Source: Collinsella sp. (GTDB lineage: Bacteria; Actinomycetota; Coriobacteriia; Coriobacteriales; Coriobacteriaceae). From it: a stretch of DNA of 64,000 nt. Position numbers and translations under genes: made by a program. The DNA lies in contig JAUMSH010000076.1 in the NCBI GenBank assembly GCA_031292915.1, positions 15,671 through 79,670 on the forward strand, read 5' to 3'. Below the pieces are notes generated by a model, which was given only the letters and a program-made list of their open reading frames with translations, had not been told where the DNA came from and ran no database searches. The first letter of the stretch is position 1, and every line of letters starts with the position of its first letter. Positions 49,066 through 59,300 of this stretch are shown one piece after another.

Positions 49066-51249
49066 TTAGGACCAGAGGAGGTCGCTGCGGGTGATGGTGG
49101 CGCCGATGGCAAAGGGCATGCAGGCGATGACCGGATACAGGTAGCGCATGTAGGTCGAGCCGTTGCAGGGACCGATCAGGCACACGGCGAGCACGCCCAG
49201 CAGCGGCACCCAAATGGCCAGCCCGCGCCACGAATGACGACGTAGCAGATAGACCACCACGGCGATCATGATCCACACATAGGTGGCCGAGCTCATGGTG
49301 AGCGAGATAAACGGGATGCGTTGTACTGCCACGCGATACAGGTTGATCAGGTGGTCGCACCAGCGCACAACCTTGCTATCGACCGGATGGAAGTCAAAGT
49401 ACTTGAGGTTATCGGGCTTCGCCATAATCTCGGCACTGCGCGCCGTGCTGTAGACCCATGCGTCGCGAGCGCTCGGATAAAAGTAGCCGTAGTAGTTATT
49501 GATGAGCGCCGAGATATAGCACCCGGGGTCCTTTTTGAACATCTGGGCCCACACCTCAAAATAGGCCTTGATGTCCTCCTGCGAGGCGTACTCGTTAAAG
49601 CAGTTCTTGACGGCATCGGACTTATCTGGGTTGTAACGGCGGCCCAGATTCTCGTACTTGAGCACACGGTCGATCACGGCACGCTCTTCGTCGGTCACCA
49701 AGCCGTCGCAAGGAGCCTCCACGATGGTGCCGTCCTCCTTAACCGTGGGGTTGACGCCCGAGTTGAGGCCGTCGTGCTTTTGGACGAAACGAGCCGTCTG
49801 CTGGAACGGAATCGAGAGGATTTCGCGCTTGGAACCAGGCGTGATATCGTGCGCCGGCATAAAGACCTTGGTGAAGTACATATTGGAGGCAAGACAGAGC
49901 GCGAGCACCGCGAGGACGCCGACCCAGCGGAAGCGCGGCGTGGAGCCCGAAGTCGCAGCACCAGTCTGCCTGGCTGCACGATGAGCCACATGCGCGTCCC
50001 ATGCGCAAAACGCCGCCGCGATTACGCATGCCGCCAGGGGAAACACCAGGCCGCCGTTGCGCAGGAACGTGGAACCCATGGCGCCCAGAGCGAGCAGCAG
50101 CCAGTCGTGGCGCGCAAAGAGCACGGGCCTCTGTTCGCCCGCACGCTCGGCATTGGCATCGCGACGGGGCAGGCCGCAGGCCACGAGCTTCACGGTCTGC
50201 ACCAACAGCACCAAAAACGCGTCGGCAAACAGCACATCTTTGGTAAGCAGAGCCGCGTAGTTGGAGAACATGGGCATAAACACAAAGAACAGCAAGATCA
50301 CGCCGCGGACCGGCAGGCTCACGCCCAGCTTGCGCAGCGACGAGATGGAATAGGCCATGCAGGCGGCCGTAATGACGAACTGAGCGCAGGTGTAGATGGC
50401 AAGACCCGCGTTGGCGCTGTTGAACAGTGAAAGCCCCAGCTGGACGCACGAACCGATGATAGCCGTGTGCACCACGGGGTGATGTCCGTTGAGCAACACA
50501 TTGGGATTGAGCAGACGCAGGTAGTCACTCGTGCCGTTGGGGTAGTTGAACCACTGGCGAATCTGCGCACCCGTATCTCCCATAAAAAGGCCGGGCAGCG
50601 AAGCGATGAGCGTGGGCGCCCAGGCGACCATAAGCACCAGGAAGGGCCCGGCAAAGGGATGGACCGAGAGCACGGCGTGAGTCACACGCCATACGCGGCC
50701 AAAGTGCGCTTCGGAAAACGGAATGCGCCGAGAGCTCAGCCAATCTAGACACTCAAAGGCAAGGTAGAAGGCAACGACCGCCAAGAGCATCCAGCCCGCG
50801 CCGCCAATCCAGGCGCAGATGATGCGGGCTTTGTCGCCGAGCACGATCTCGGCCGAATCGGTGAGGTCGTAGCTGCGGCCGAACACCATGCAGATGGCAA
50901 AGAACAGCGACGGCAGAATGATCGATGGACGCCAGGTGTCGCCACGGCCAAAGAACACGTAGCGAAACGGCAAGGTGAGCAGGCAGGCAAGTGCAAGCAG
51001 CATGACCGCGTCGGTATGGCCGGCAAACGAGAGGAGCACCTCGTAGCACACGTACAGCATGCCCGAAGCTTTGGGGTCAATCGCCAAGACTGCGTTGCTC
51101 GACACCGGGGCGGGATCGATGGAAAACGCCGTGGTCGCCAATAGCGCGAGCAAAAATGCGATGAGCGTCTGCTTGGCAGGGTAGCGCTTAAACCAGACGA
51201 TGCGGGCAGCGTCGCGCGCAGCCGTTGTGGAGAGGTCGGAATCCTTCAC
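49066..51249 (-). CDS. DUF6020-type polytopic membrane protein
   Basis: A 727-residue protein with about 13 hydrophobic segments. An early block (FLLALLATTAFSI, AVMLLALACLLTLPFRYVFF) and a middle block (VHTAIIGSCVQLGLSLFN, PVRGVILLFFVFMPMFSNYAALLTKDVLF) flank a conserved soluble loop with GDTGAQIRQWFNYPNGTSDY and NGHHPVVHT. A large extracytoplasmic loop of about 150 residues follows near 480-630. The arrangement resembles GT-C-type lipid-sugar glycosyltransferases, and DUF6020 proteins are often placed near them. Donor and acceptor are unknown. The start ATG at 51249 is taken as given. Confidence 0.75.
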   Translation of the reverse strand: MKDSDLSTTAARDAARIVWFKRYPAKQTLIAFLLALLATTAFSIDPAPVSSNAVLAIDPKASGMLYVCYEVLLSFAGHTDAVMLLALACLLTLPFRYVFFGRGDTWRPSIILPSLFFAICMVFGRSYDLTDSAEIVLGDKARIICAWIGGAGWMLLAVVAFYLAFECLDWLSSRRIPFSEAHFGRVWRVTHAVLSVHPFAGPFLVLMVAWAPTLIASLPGLFMGDTGAQIRQWFNYPNGTSDYLRLLNPNVLLNGHHPVVHTAIIGSCVQLGLSLFNSANAGLAIYTCAQFVITAACMAYSISSLRKLGVSLPVRGVILLFFVFMPMFSNYAALLTKDVLFADAFLVLLVQTVKLVACGLPRRDANAERAGEQRPVLFARHDWLLLALGAMGSTFLRNGGLVFPLAACVIAAAFCAWDAHVAHRAARQTGAATSGSTPRFRWVGVLAVLALCLASNMYFTKVFMPAHDITPGSKREILSIPFQQTARFVQKHDGLNSGVNPTVKEDGTIVEAPCDGLVTDEERAVIDRVLKYENLGRRYNPDKSDAVKNCFNEYASQEDIKAYFEVWAQMFKKDPGCYISALINNYYGYFYPSARDAWVYSTARSAEIMAKPDNLKYFDFHPVDSKVVRWCDHLINLYRVAVQRIPFISLTMSSATYVWIMIAVVVYLLRRHSWRGLAIWVPLLGVLAVCLIGPCNGSTYMRYLYPVIACMPFAIGATITRSDLLWS

Positions 51250-51269
51250 AGTCCGAAAGCCTTTCTAGA

Positions 51270-51305
51270 AACCTGCCAAAAGGGACAGGTTTATTTTGGC
51301 AGGTT
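51270..51305 (+). repeat. Family A conserved-loop hairpin, copy 5 (inverted)
   Basis: Perfect 12-bp arms AACCTGCCAAAA/TTTTGGCAGGTT enclose GGGACAGGTTTA on the plus strand. This copy is oriented opposite to the other five and lies 21 bp upstream of the DUF6020 start codon, not at a gene end. Confidence 0.85.
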
Positions 51306-51347
51306 TTATCTGGGGAAACGTTACGGTTCTGTCATCGTTGCCCAGCG

Positions 51348-51384
51348 AACCACCACAAAGGTTCCTGTCCCCTTTGTGGTGGTT
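51348..51384 (-). repeat. Family A conserved-loop hairpin, copy 6 (after lgt)
   Basis: Perfect 13-bp arms AACCACCACAAAG/CTTTGTGGTGGTT flank GGGACAGGAAC on the minus strand, 7 bp past the lgt stop. The stem shares little sequence with other copies. Confidence 0.85.
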
Positions 51385-51391
51385 TTGGTGG

Positions 51392-52213
51392 TTAGGCGTC
51401 CAGGTAGACGCGCTGGGGCTGGTTGCGGCGACGAGCAAAGATGATGAGCGCCAGGCCCGCGATTACGAGCGGCAGGCTCAGCAACTGGCCCATGGTGATA
51501 ACGCCACCCAGTAGATAGCCCAGCTGCGCATCGGGCACGCGCACAAACTCAATGAGGAAGCGGACGATGCCGTAACCCATCACAAACACGCCCATAAACG
51601 TGCCTTGGGGCAGTAGCGGCTTTTTGCGGCTGAGCACCTGCAGAATGCAAAAGAGCACGATGCCCTCAAGAAATGCCTCGTAGAGCTGGGAGGGGTGACG
51701 CGGCATATCGCCCGCGGTGCCACCGAAGACCACGCCCCAGGGCAGATCGGTCGGCTTGCCCCACAGCTCACCGTTGACAAAGTTGGCACAACGGCCCAGG
51801 CACAAGGCCAGCGGCGCGCCTATGACGGCAAGGTCTGCCAAAGTCCATGCATCGAGCTTATACATGCGGCACACAATGATGCCGCCGATAATGCCGCCCA
51901 CCAAACCGCCATGGAAGCTCATGCCGCCCTCGTTGGTGGCAAAGATCTCGAGCGGGTGCGCCCAGTAGTAGCCATCACCGTAAAAGACGACGTAGAACAG
52001 GCGCGCACCGATAATGAGGCCAAAGACCACGCCGACCACGACACTCGTCAGGTCGTCAATCGTGATGTTAAAGCCCCAGCGACGCTGCGCGCGGTACATG
52101 ACGACCGCCGTGAGCAGGGCGCCGACCACGTAGGCTAGGCCGTACCAGTAGATGGTGATGGGGCCCGCCGAGATCGCGACGGGATCAAGCATATGGTAGA
52201 GGTCGTTGAGCAT
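51392..52213 (-). CDS. lgt: Prolipoprotein diacylglyceryl transferase
   Basis: Lgt transfers diacylglycerol from phosphatidylglycerol to the lipobox cysteine of prolipoproteins. The 273-residue polytopic protein shows MSFHGGLVGGIIGGIIVC with the essential HGGL motif (about residue 100) and the Lgt signature ALCLGRCANFVNGELWG (about 140-156), then RHPSQLYEAFLEG. The usual GRxGNFxNxE has Cys-Ala here (GRCANFVNGE). The start at 52213 (MLNDLYHMLDP) has a GGGAG site. Seven hydrophobic segments fit the fold. Confidence 0.95.
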   Translation of the reverse strand: MLNDLYHMLDPVAISAGPITIYWYGLAYVVGALLTAVVMYRAQRRWGFNITIDDLTSVVVGVVFGLIIGARLFYVVFYGDGYYWAHPLEIFATNEGGMSFHGGLVGGIIGGIIVCRMYKLDAWTLADLAVIGAPLALCLGRCANFVNGELWGKPTDLPWGVVFGGTAGDMPRHPSQLYEAFLEGIVLFCILQVLSRKKPLLPQGTFMGVFVMGYGIVRFLIEFVRVPDAQLGYLLGGVITMGQLLSLPLVIAGLALIIFARRRNQPQRVYLDA

Positions 52214-52322
52214 ATCGATCTCCCTGCTCCCTACATACAAATGCGGCCGCGGGCCTTGCGCTCGCAGCCGCATATTTGGGCGTAACGTCTATGCGGAGTA
52301 TGCCGTCCGCAGCTTTCGCATC

Positions 52323-52601
52323 TTAGAACGGCGCGTACTCGTCGTACAGGTCCTCGGCCTCGCCGGAAGCATTGACCTGCTCAACGCGGGTAACGCCGGG
52401 CACATGCTCCTTCAGGATACGCTCAATGCCCATGGACAGGGTCAGCGAGCTCATGGGGCAGCCGGCGCAGGCGCCCTGCAGCTCCAGCTTGACGACGCCC
52501 TCGTCGTCGACGCCCACATACTCCATATCGCCGCCGTCGGCCTGCAGGTTGGGGCGAATCTCTTCAAGAACCTTCTTAAGCAGCTCTTCGTTAACAGCCA
52601 C
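52323..52601 (-). CDS. NifU-like C-terminal domain protein (Nfu-type Fe-S carrier)
   Basis: A 92-residue stand-alone Nfu domain that binds and delivers [4Fe-4S] clusters. It has VLEEIRPNLQADGGDMEYVGVDD and the CxxC ligand pair in LQGACAGCPMSSLTLSMGIERIL. Typical of single-domain actinobacterial and firmicute NifU-like proteins. GGAG precedes the start. Its clients are unknown; the large Fe-S activase at 6275-10714 is one possible type of client. Confidence 0.92.
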   Translation of the reverse strand: MAVNEELLKKVLEEIRPNLQADGGDMEYVGVDDEGVVKLELQGACAGCPMSSLTLSMGIERILKEHVPGVTRVEQVNASGEAEDLYDEYAPF

Positions 52602-52772
52602 AGGGGCTCCTTTCTCACAATTACGCGGGCGCGCCCGCGGACAGAAGCTATGTTACTACAGCCATGTACCCGCTCACGAGCCGTCCATGCGCGCAGACGC
52701 GACTTTCACGAGTAGTCAATTTGGGACGGGGCTCTTTTGGCTGCTTTTGCCGCCAGCTGGCGTTGCCACGCG

Positions 52773-53297
52773 CTACTGCTGAGCCCGCCCCTCGGTGCCG
52801 ATGTGAACATCGACGATAACCTGGCGGTAGCTGATGCCACAGGAGTCGAGGATGCGGCGGCTGATGCGGCCGTCGTCGGTGTCGGCGTACTTGTTGTCTA
52901 GGTAGACAACCTCGCCCACGCCCACCTGCGCCAAAATCTTGGCGCAGTCGTGGCACGGGAACAGCGTGACGTAGACCGTGGAACCCTCGAGGTCCTTGAG
53001 CGAGCCACGGTAGTTGAGCACGGCGTTGGCCTCGGCATGGACCACGTAGTTGTGCTTGTCCTGCAGCGGGTCGTCGCTCGTACCCCACGGAAAAAAGTCG
53101 TCGTTGAGCGCCGAGGGCGTACCGTTGTAGCCCACCGAAAGGATGCGGTGGTTGGTGTTGGCGATGCACGCACCCACCTGCGTGTTGGGGTCCTTGCTGC
53201 GGCGCTGCGCGGCGATGGCCACGCTCATAAAGAACTCGTCCCAGCTAATGACGTCCAGGCGCTTGCCTGACGAAGTTTGATGAAGATCGTCCGACAT
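52773..53297 (-). CDS. Deoxycytidylate (dCMP) deaminase family protein
   Basis: A 174-residue zinc-dependent deaminase. It carries the catalytic VVHAEANAVLNY (HAE) and FPCHDCAKILAQVG (PCxxC) motifs and the Gly-rich SVGYNGTPSALNDDFF substrate loop, all of the ComEB/dCMP deaminase type, which makes dUMP for dTMP synthesis. Activity on dCMP is a family inference. The start at 53297 (MSDDLHQ) has a GGAGGTG site; a longer frame from 53333 does not. Confidence 0.92.
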   Translation of the reverse strand: MSDDLHQTSSGKRLDVISWDEFFMSVAIAAQRRSKDPNTQVGACIANTNHRILSVGYNGTPSALNDDFFPWGTSDDPLQDKHNYVVHAEANAVLNYRGSLKDLEGSTVYVTLFPCHDCAKILAQVGVGEVVYLDNKYADTDDGRISRRILDSCGISYRQVIVDVHIGTEGRAQQ

Positions 53298-53381
53298 GGC
53301 AGACACCTCCGTAATCGCAATAGTTTGACCCATTGTAGCAGGTGAAAGGTGGAGGCGTTTGTCCCACCGGCGCCCTCACTT

Positions 53382-54233
53382 TTACACGCGGCGGGGCTTT
53401 TGGTTGATGCGGTAGAGCTCGGCCAGCCCTCGCAACGTCAGCGCGTCGTCGACCGTCAGACTGTGACCGACCAGCGACGCAAGTGCCTCGGCATCGTCGC
53501 CGGTGATGACGATGGGCACGTCGCCCTCCCCCGCGGCCTTGGTCGCGCGCATCTCGGCGAGCACCATGTCGAGCATGCCGTCGATGCGGGCCACCTCGCC
53601 CAAGACCACGCCCGAGCGCATCGCCTCGCGCGTGTTACGGCCGATGACATGCGTGGGTGCCGAGGGCTCAACTTGGGGTAGGCGCGCCGCAGCGGCCGAG
53701 AGCGAGCGGGCGCCGAGCGCCAGACCCGGCGCGATAACGCCGCCCACAAAGGTACCGCACGCGTCGATGACCTCGATATTGGTCGTTGTGCCCAGGTCGA
53801 TCACGATGCACGGAGAGCCGTAGACGGCACGGGCCGCCACGGCGTCGGCGATGCGGTCGGGGCCGATCTCGGCCGGGTCGTCGTAGTGGACGGGCATGCC
53901 GGTCTTGAGGCCCGGCCCCACGGTGAGCACGCGCCCCGTGCAGGTGCGGGAAAGCGCCGCCTTCCATGGGCGCTCGAGCGCCGGCACCACGCAGCTCAGC
54001 ACTGCGGCCGCGGGAACGAGTGCACCCGGCATGCCCGCATCGGCTGCCAGTGCGCCCATGACCTGCGCGAGCCTCATGCGCGCTTCGTCGGCCGTAATGC
54101 TCGACGGCGTCGTGATCTCGCACGTCGCAAGCGGGCATTCCTGCGCCGCGGCCGAATCCTCGGCAAACAGGCCAAAGCGAATGGACGTGTTGCCCACGTC
54201 GACCGTCAATATATATGCGCACCCATTAAGCAT
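53382..54233 (-). CDS. coaX: Type III pantothenate kinase
   Basis: CoaX phosphorylates pantothenate, the first step of coenzyme A synthesis. It needs a monovalent cation and is insensitive to CoA feedback. The 283-residue ASKHA-fold protein shows LTVDVGNTSIRFGLF, the EIGPDRIADAVAA signature and SPCIVIDLGTTTNIEVID. The start at 54233 (MLNGCAYILTVDVGN) has an AAGGAG site; the longer frame from 54287 is not supported. It diverges from the OPT transporter gene. Confidence 0.94.
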   Translation of the reverse strand: MLNGCAYILTVDVGNTSIRFGLFAEDSAAAQECPLATCEITTPSSITADEARMRLAQVMGALAADAGMPGALVPAAAVLSCVVPALERPWKAALSRTCTGRVLTVGPGLKTGMPVHYDDPAEIGPDRIADAVAARAVYGSPCIVIDLGTTTNIEVIDACGTFVGGVIAPGLALGARSLSAAAARLPQVEPSAPTHVIGRNTREAMRSGVVLGEVARIDGMLDMVLAEMRATKAAGEGDVPIVITGDDAEALASLVGHSLTVDDALTLRGLAELYRINQKPRRV

Positions 54234-54425
54234 CGTCGGCGCTCCTTTCGTCTGCCCAGCAGTATATCGCCTACCTAAACCAGTCATCCCAAAATGACTA
54301 GGTTGCGGCTATACTGGTGCGCGGTCGCACGCGAGCTCACGCGGCGGCCCTTGGTAACCCGACTTCCCGCGCCGTATCCGTAGCGGCGCTCCCGGGGGAA
54401 GCGGATATACGCAAAGGAGTTCTAT

Positions 54426-56129
54426 ATGAGCAATCCCTCGAACCGCGCCTCGATGCGCGGGCAACTCACGCTGCGCGGCGTCGTCATCGGCGTCCTTGGC
54501 TGCGTGATTATCACGGCAAGCTCGGCCTACACCGCCCTCAAGATGGGCGCTCTCCCCTGGCCGATCGTCTTCGCTGCCGTCATCTCGCTGTTCTTCCTTA
54601 AGCTCATGGGCAACGCCAGTCTCAACGAGGCAAACGTCACCCACACCATCATGTCCGCAGGCGCCATGGTCGCCGGCGGTCTGGCGTTTACCATCCCGGG
54701 CGCCTGGATGCTGGGCTATGCCGACCAGATCAGCTGGCTCGACATGTTTATCGTGGCACTCGCCGGCACCATCCTGGGTCTGCTGGCCACCGCGCTCATC
54801 CACCGTCACTTTATCGTGGACGCCGCGCTTGAGTTCCCCACCGGCAACGCCGCAGCTCAGACCCTACGCGCCACCGAGGCCGGCGGCAAGACCGGTAAGC
54901 AGCTCTTTGGCTCCATGGCCATCGCAGGCATCTACAGCGTGCTGCGCGACGCCCTGGGCATTGTGCCCAGTATGCTGTGCACGCTCAACATCCCCGGCGT
55001 GACCTTTGCCATCTACAACTCGCCCATGCTGCTGTCCATCGGCTTCCTCGTGGGCTTCGCCCCGGTCGCTTTCTGGTTTGCCGGCGCCCTGTTGGGCAAC
55101 TTTGGCATCATCGTGGGCGGCACCGCTGCCGGTCTGTTCGACGTTATGACTGCGCAAGGCATCGTCAAGTCCCTGGGCATGGGCCTCATGATGGGCTTTG
55201 GCGTCGCCGTCGTCCTCAAGGACATCCTGCCGCAGGTCGCCGGTATCGTCCGCGGTCTTGCCGCCGACAGCTCCACCGACACCGACGAGCAGTCGCTCAT
55301 CTCGGGCTCCCTTAAACTCGACGCCGGCATCATCGGCCTGGGCGCCGCCGCCATCGCCGTGATCGTCGCCATCGCGCTCGACCTTGGTCCCGTCCCGGCC
55401 GTCATCGTGACGCTGTTCACCTTTGTCACCACCATCATGAGCGCACAGAGCTGCGGCCAGACGGGCATCGACCCCATGGAGATCTTTGGCCTCATCGTTA
55501 TGCTCATCGTGGCTGCCTTCGCGCAGCTCGCGCAGGTTAAACTGTTCTTTATCGCCGGCATCGTGGCCGTAGCGTGCGGCCTTGCGGGCGACGTCATGAA
55601 TGATTTTAAGGCCGGCGCCGTGCTGGGCACCAACCCGCGTGCACAGTGGGTCGGCCAGGCCATCGGCGGCATCGTGGGCGCCCTGGTCGCTGCCGCCGTC
55701 ATGGTCGCGCTCGTAACCGCCTATGGTCCGGACGCCTTTGGACCCGACAAGAGCTTTGTGGCCGCGCAGGCAAGCGTCGTCGCCACCATGGTCTCGGGCA
55801 TCCCGAGCGTGCCGTGGTTTGCGGGCGGCTTTATCGCCGGCATCGTCATGTACTGGCTCGGCATTCCGGCCATGATGATCGGCCTGGGCGTGTACCTGCC
55901 GTTCTACATGTCGCTCACGGCTTTCCTGGGCTCCTGCGTTAAGCTCGCCTACGACAAGTGGGCCGCTCACCGCGACGCCGAGGCCGGTCTTTCGGACGAG
56001 GAAAAGGCCGCCAAGGACGCCGCCTTCCAGGAGCAGGGCCTGGTTGTCGCCAGCGGCCTGCTCGGTGGCGAGTCTATTGTCGGCGTTATCCTGGCGTTTG
56101 TCTCTGTTGGCTTAAGCCTGCTGGGCTAA
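54426..56129 (+). CDS. OPT-family oligopeptide/metal-chelate transporter
   Basis: A 567-residue membrane protein with about 14-16 helices. It matches the OPT/YSL family with ALKMGALPWPIVFAAVISL, NEANVTHTIMSAGAMVAGGL, FPTGNAAAQTL (the conserved P-T-G-x-A-x-A segment) and AQWVGQAIGGIVGALVAA. Family members import oligopeptides or peptide-metal complexes with protons; the substrate is not readable. AAGGAG is 9 bp before the ATG at 54426. A strong terminator follows. It is one of few plus-strand genes. Confidence 0.9.
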   Translation: MSNPSNRASMRGQLTLRGVVIGVLGCVIITASSAYTALKMGALPWPIVFAAVISLFFLKLMGNASLNEANVTHTIMSAGAMVAGGLAFTIPGAWMLGYADQISWLDMFIVALAGTILGLLATALIHRHFIVDAALEFPTGNAAAQTLRATEAGGKTGKQLFGSMAIAGIYSVLRDALGIVPSMLCTLNIPGVTFAIYNSPMLLSIGFLVGFAPVAFWFAGALLGNFGIIVGGTAAGLFDVMTAQGIVKSLGMGLMMGFGVAVVLKDILPQVAGIVRGLAADSSTDTDEQSLISGSLKLDAGIIGLGAAAIAVIVAIALDLGPVPAVIVTLFTFVTTIMSAQSCGQTGIDPMEIFGLIVMLIVAAFAQLAQVKLFFIAGIVAVACGLAGDVMNDFKAGAVLGTNPRAQWVGQAIGGIVGALVAAAVMVALVTAYGPDAFGPDKSFVAAQASVVATMVSGIPSVPWFAGGFIAGIVMYWLGIPAMMIGLGVYLPFYMSLTAFLGSCVKLAYDKWAAHRDAEAGLSDEEKAAKDAAFQEQGLVVASGLLGGESIVGVILAFVSVGLSLLG

Positions 56130-56170
56130 GCTGAGCAGCTGCTCGACAGCAACCATATTGCCTACGGCTT

Positions 56171-56210
56171 GCCCGGTCGGTAGCTTCTGCGGCTGCTGAC
56201 CGGGCTTTTT
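56171..56210 (+). terminator. Intrinsic terminator of the OPT transporter gene
   Basis: The 8-bp stem GCCCGGTC/GACCGGGC is followed by TTTTTGAT on the plus strand, 42 bp past the stop codon. Confidence 0.9.
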
Positions 56211-56220
56211 GATATCGAAA

Positions 56221-56262
56221 CAAAGAAAGGCCGGCGCGCTGCGTTTAACAGCGCGCCGGCCT
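56221..56262 (-). terminator. Intrinsic terminator of the surface-protein gene
   Basis: The perfect 13-bp stem GGCCGGCGCGCTG with a 7-8-nt loop is followed by TTCTTTG on the minus strand, about 70 bp past the gene's stop codon. Confidence 0.85.
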
Positions 56263-56330
56263 TATCGGTTAAGCTATCGAAGCGCTCCTGCTATGAACCG
56301 AAGTTCGTTGCAGAAACTACGCTCGAAACG

Positions 56331-59300
56331 CTACATCTGCTTGCGACGACGATCGCTCAGCGTCACACCAGCGGCCACGAGGGTGATACCGCCAATGACG
56401 AACACCTCGCCCGCAAGAGCGGAGTCATCGCCAGTCTGGGCGAGCGCGGCCGACGTGGCCTTCTTCTTGGCGACAGGAGCCTTTGCAGCAGCCTGTGCAA
56501 CCTGAGGCTTGGCCTGCGGCTCAGCCTTGGGATGATACTTGTCGTACTCGGCCTGCGCGGCAGCCAGGGCATCCTTGGCATCGCCAAGCTCAGCCAGCGC
56601 GGCGGCATAGGCGTCGTTGGCATCGGACAGCTTGGCATCGGCATCGCTCAGAGCAGCCTTGAGACCAGCGGCAGCATCGACGGCAGCCTTGTAGCGAGCG
56701 TAGGCAGCGTTCAGCTTGACCAGCTTCTCGTTGCCCGTCGTGCCCGCGGCAAGGGATGCCTTGTGGTCGACAGCCTCAAGATCGGCCTTGAGTGCCTCAT
56801 CGTTGGCAAGCTCGGCCTTGGCCTTGACGATATCGAGGTTCGCATCGACGACGGCTTCGTTGGCGGCCTCGAGCTGCTTCTGGGCATCGGCGACACCGGC
56901 GACGGCAGCGTCATAGGCGGCCTTGGCGTCGTCGACCGCCTTCTGGGCACCGGCGAAGCGCTCGAAGGCCTTGTTTGCGGTGGCAAGCTCGTCCTCGGCG
57001 GCCTTGGCCTTCGCCTGTGCGTCGGACAGGGTCTGCGTCTTGGCGGCAACTGCCTGCTTGGCGCCCGAAAGAGCGGTCGCGGCCTGGACATCTGCGGCCT
57101 GGGCCTTGTCTACACCAGCCTGGGCGGCATCGTCGGCCTTCTTGGCATCGTTAAGCGTGCCCTGCTTGTTCGCAAGATCCGTCTTGGCGGCATCGCACTT
57201 GGCGGCAAGGTCCTTGACCGAAGCAGTAGCGTTGTCATACGCCTCGTTGGCCTGTTCGGACTTTGCCTTGGCGGCATCGCGGGCGCTGCGAGCCTTCGCC
57301 TTGTGAGCAGCGGCCTCGGCTGCCTTCGTCTTGCTGTCAGCAAGCGTGGCGTTTGCCTTATCGAGAGCTGCCTGGGCAGTAGCGGCCTCGCCCTTGGCGG
57401 CATCGAGGTTCTGCTTGAGGGACTCGATGTCGATTCCGCCGAGTGCGTCCTTCGCGGCGTCGTATGCCGTCTTCGCGGCGGCGGTGCCGGACTTGGCCTT
57501 CTCGTACTCACCCTTGGCGGTGTTCACGTTCGTGTCGGCCGTGGTATAGGCGTCGCGAGAGCTTTCTTGCTTATCCAATGCGTCAGAATAAGCCGTTCCG
57601 GCAGTCCCGAAGTTCTTCTGCGCCTCCGCCAGCTTATTCTGTAGCTGCTTCAGCTGCTCCTTCTGCTCCTGCGTGCCGCCTGCGTTGTAGGCGGAATCGA
57701 TGTAATCGTTGAGGAGCTTCTTGAACTCGGAGACAGTGAAATCGGCCTGCGTGTCATCATCGCTGTAATCGAAGATGGTTACCTCGGAATCGGTGTTCTT
57801 ACCGCTACCGGTTGCAATGCCGATGGCTTCCGCAGCGGCATCGATGATGTTGAGATAATGCCCACACTCTTGATAGATGCTGTTGTAGTTCTGGGAGATA
57901 TAATAGGCATCATATCGGTGGCTGCCGAGTTCGTCGCCATACTGCGCGACGTACTTATCGAATGCCTCTTTCTCCTGGGTATAGAGGCCGGTGTAGGGCC
58001 AGCCGAGGGTATTCTCAGTTTCTCCGCCGGTATATGCGCCGCCGCCGGCAAGATTTTCACCGTTATCATAGTAGCAGCCAGAGTGTCCCCAGATGTTCGA
58101 TGAATATGATGTATTGAGGGCGGCTGCCACAGTCATGCGGAGGCTGACGCTGAGCGCCGACTGGCCGTTCGCCTTGCGAAGGTTGTTCTGGGTGTCGAGA
58201 TATGTCAGGGCGTTGCGCATCTGCTCCAGGGAAAGCGGGTTGGTGTCGCGAGACATGTCCTGATCGACGTACTGGTCATACCATTCGGCCTTGTCATCGG
58301 CACCGGTCAACGTCGATACGGCATCCTGGGCGTTCTTTTTCTGCGTGGCTGTGAACTGGCTGCCGCCGATGATGTAGTTCATGAAGCCGAACATACCCTG
58401 ACTGATGACTTCCTGGTCAACGGTCATGTTCGACTTGAGGTCGGCAATCTGCTGGTTAAGCTTCTCGACCTCGGCGTTTGCGGCGTCGTATGCATTGTGC
58501 GCGTCGGTTACTTCAGCACGAGCCTGATCGAACTCGTTGCTCTTCTGCTGACGAATCTCGACGAGTCGGTCGTACTCAGCCTTCTTGTCGGCCTCGGTCT
58601 GCTGGGCCTGCTCGTATGCCGTCTTCGCGGCGTCACGCTTACTGGCCGCGTCCTTGTACTCCTTGTTTGCCGCATCGTATGCAGACTGGGCAGATGCCAC
58701 AGCAGCGTTGGCGGCGTTGGCCTTCTCCTGTGCGGCAGCGACGGCAGCCTGGGCGGCCTGCAGATTTGTCTTTGCGGTGGCGTCGGCATCCTTCGCGGCA
58801 TTGAGCTCCGCCTGTGCGGTCTTGAGCTCACCAGCAGCAGCGATCTTGGCGGCCTCAAGCGCACTCAGGTCGACACCCGTACCCGAGACGGCAGCATCGA
58901 GCGCGGCCTGCGCCTGGTTGAACTTCTGCTGGGCGTTATCGCGCGCGGTGGTTGCGGCTGCGAGCGCAGCGGCAGTCTCCTGCTTCTTGGCCTGGGCAGT
59001 CGTCAGAGCGGCCTCAGTGTCCTTCTTTTCCTGCTGGGCGCTAGCCTCGGCAGCCTTGGCCTGGTCCAGATTGGCCTGTGCAGTAGCAACGGCCTTATTG
59101 GCGTCATCGAGCTTTGCCTGCGCGTCCTCGACGGCCTTCTTGGCGGCCTCGTACTCGTCCATACCCATGGCCTCGAGCTTGGCCTGGGCATCATCGAGGG
59201 CCTTCTTGGCCTCATCCTGCTTTGCCTTGGCGTTCTTGAGCGCCTGGGTCTTATCCTCGACACTCTTGTTGGCTTGATCGAGCTGATCGTTCAGGTCGCC

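Noticed and set aside
54309..56129. Minus-strand open frames opposite the OPT transporter
   Set aside because: Charged low-complexity antisense translations without domain similarity; the plus-strand gene has clear membrane helices and a terminator.
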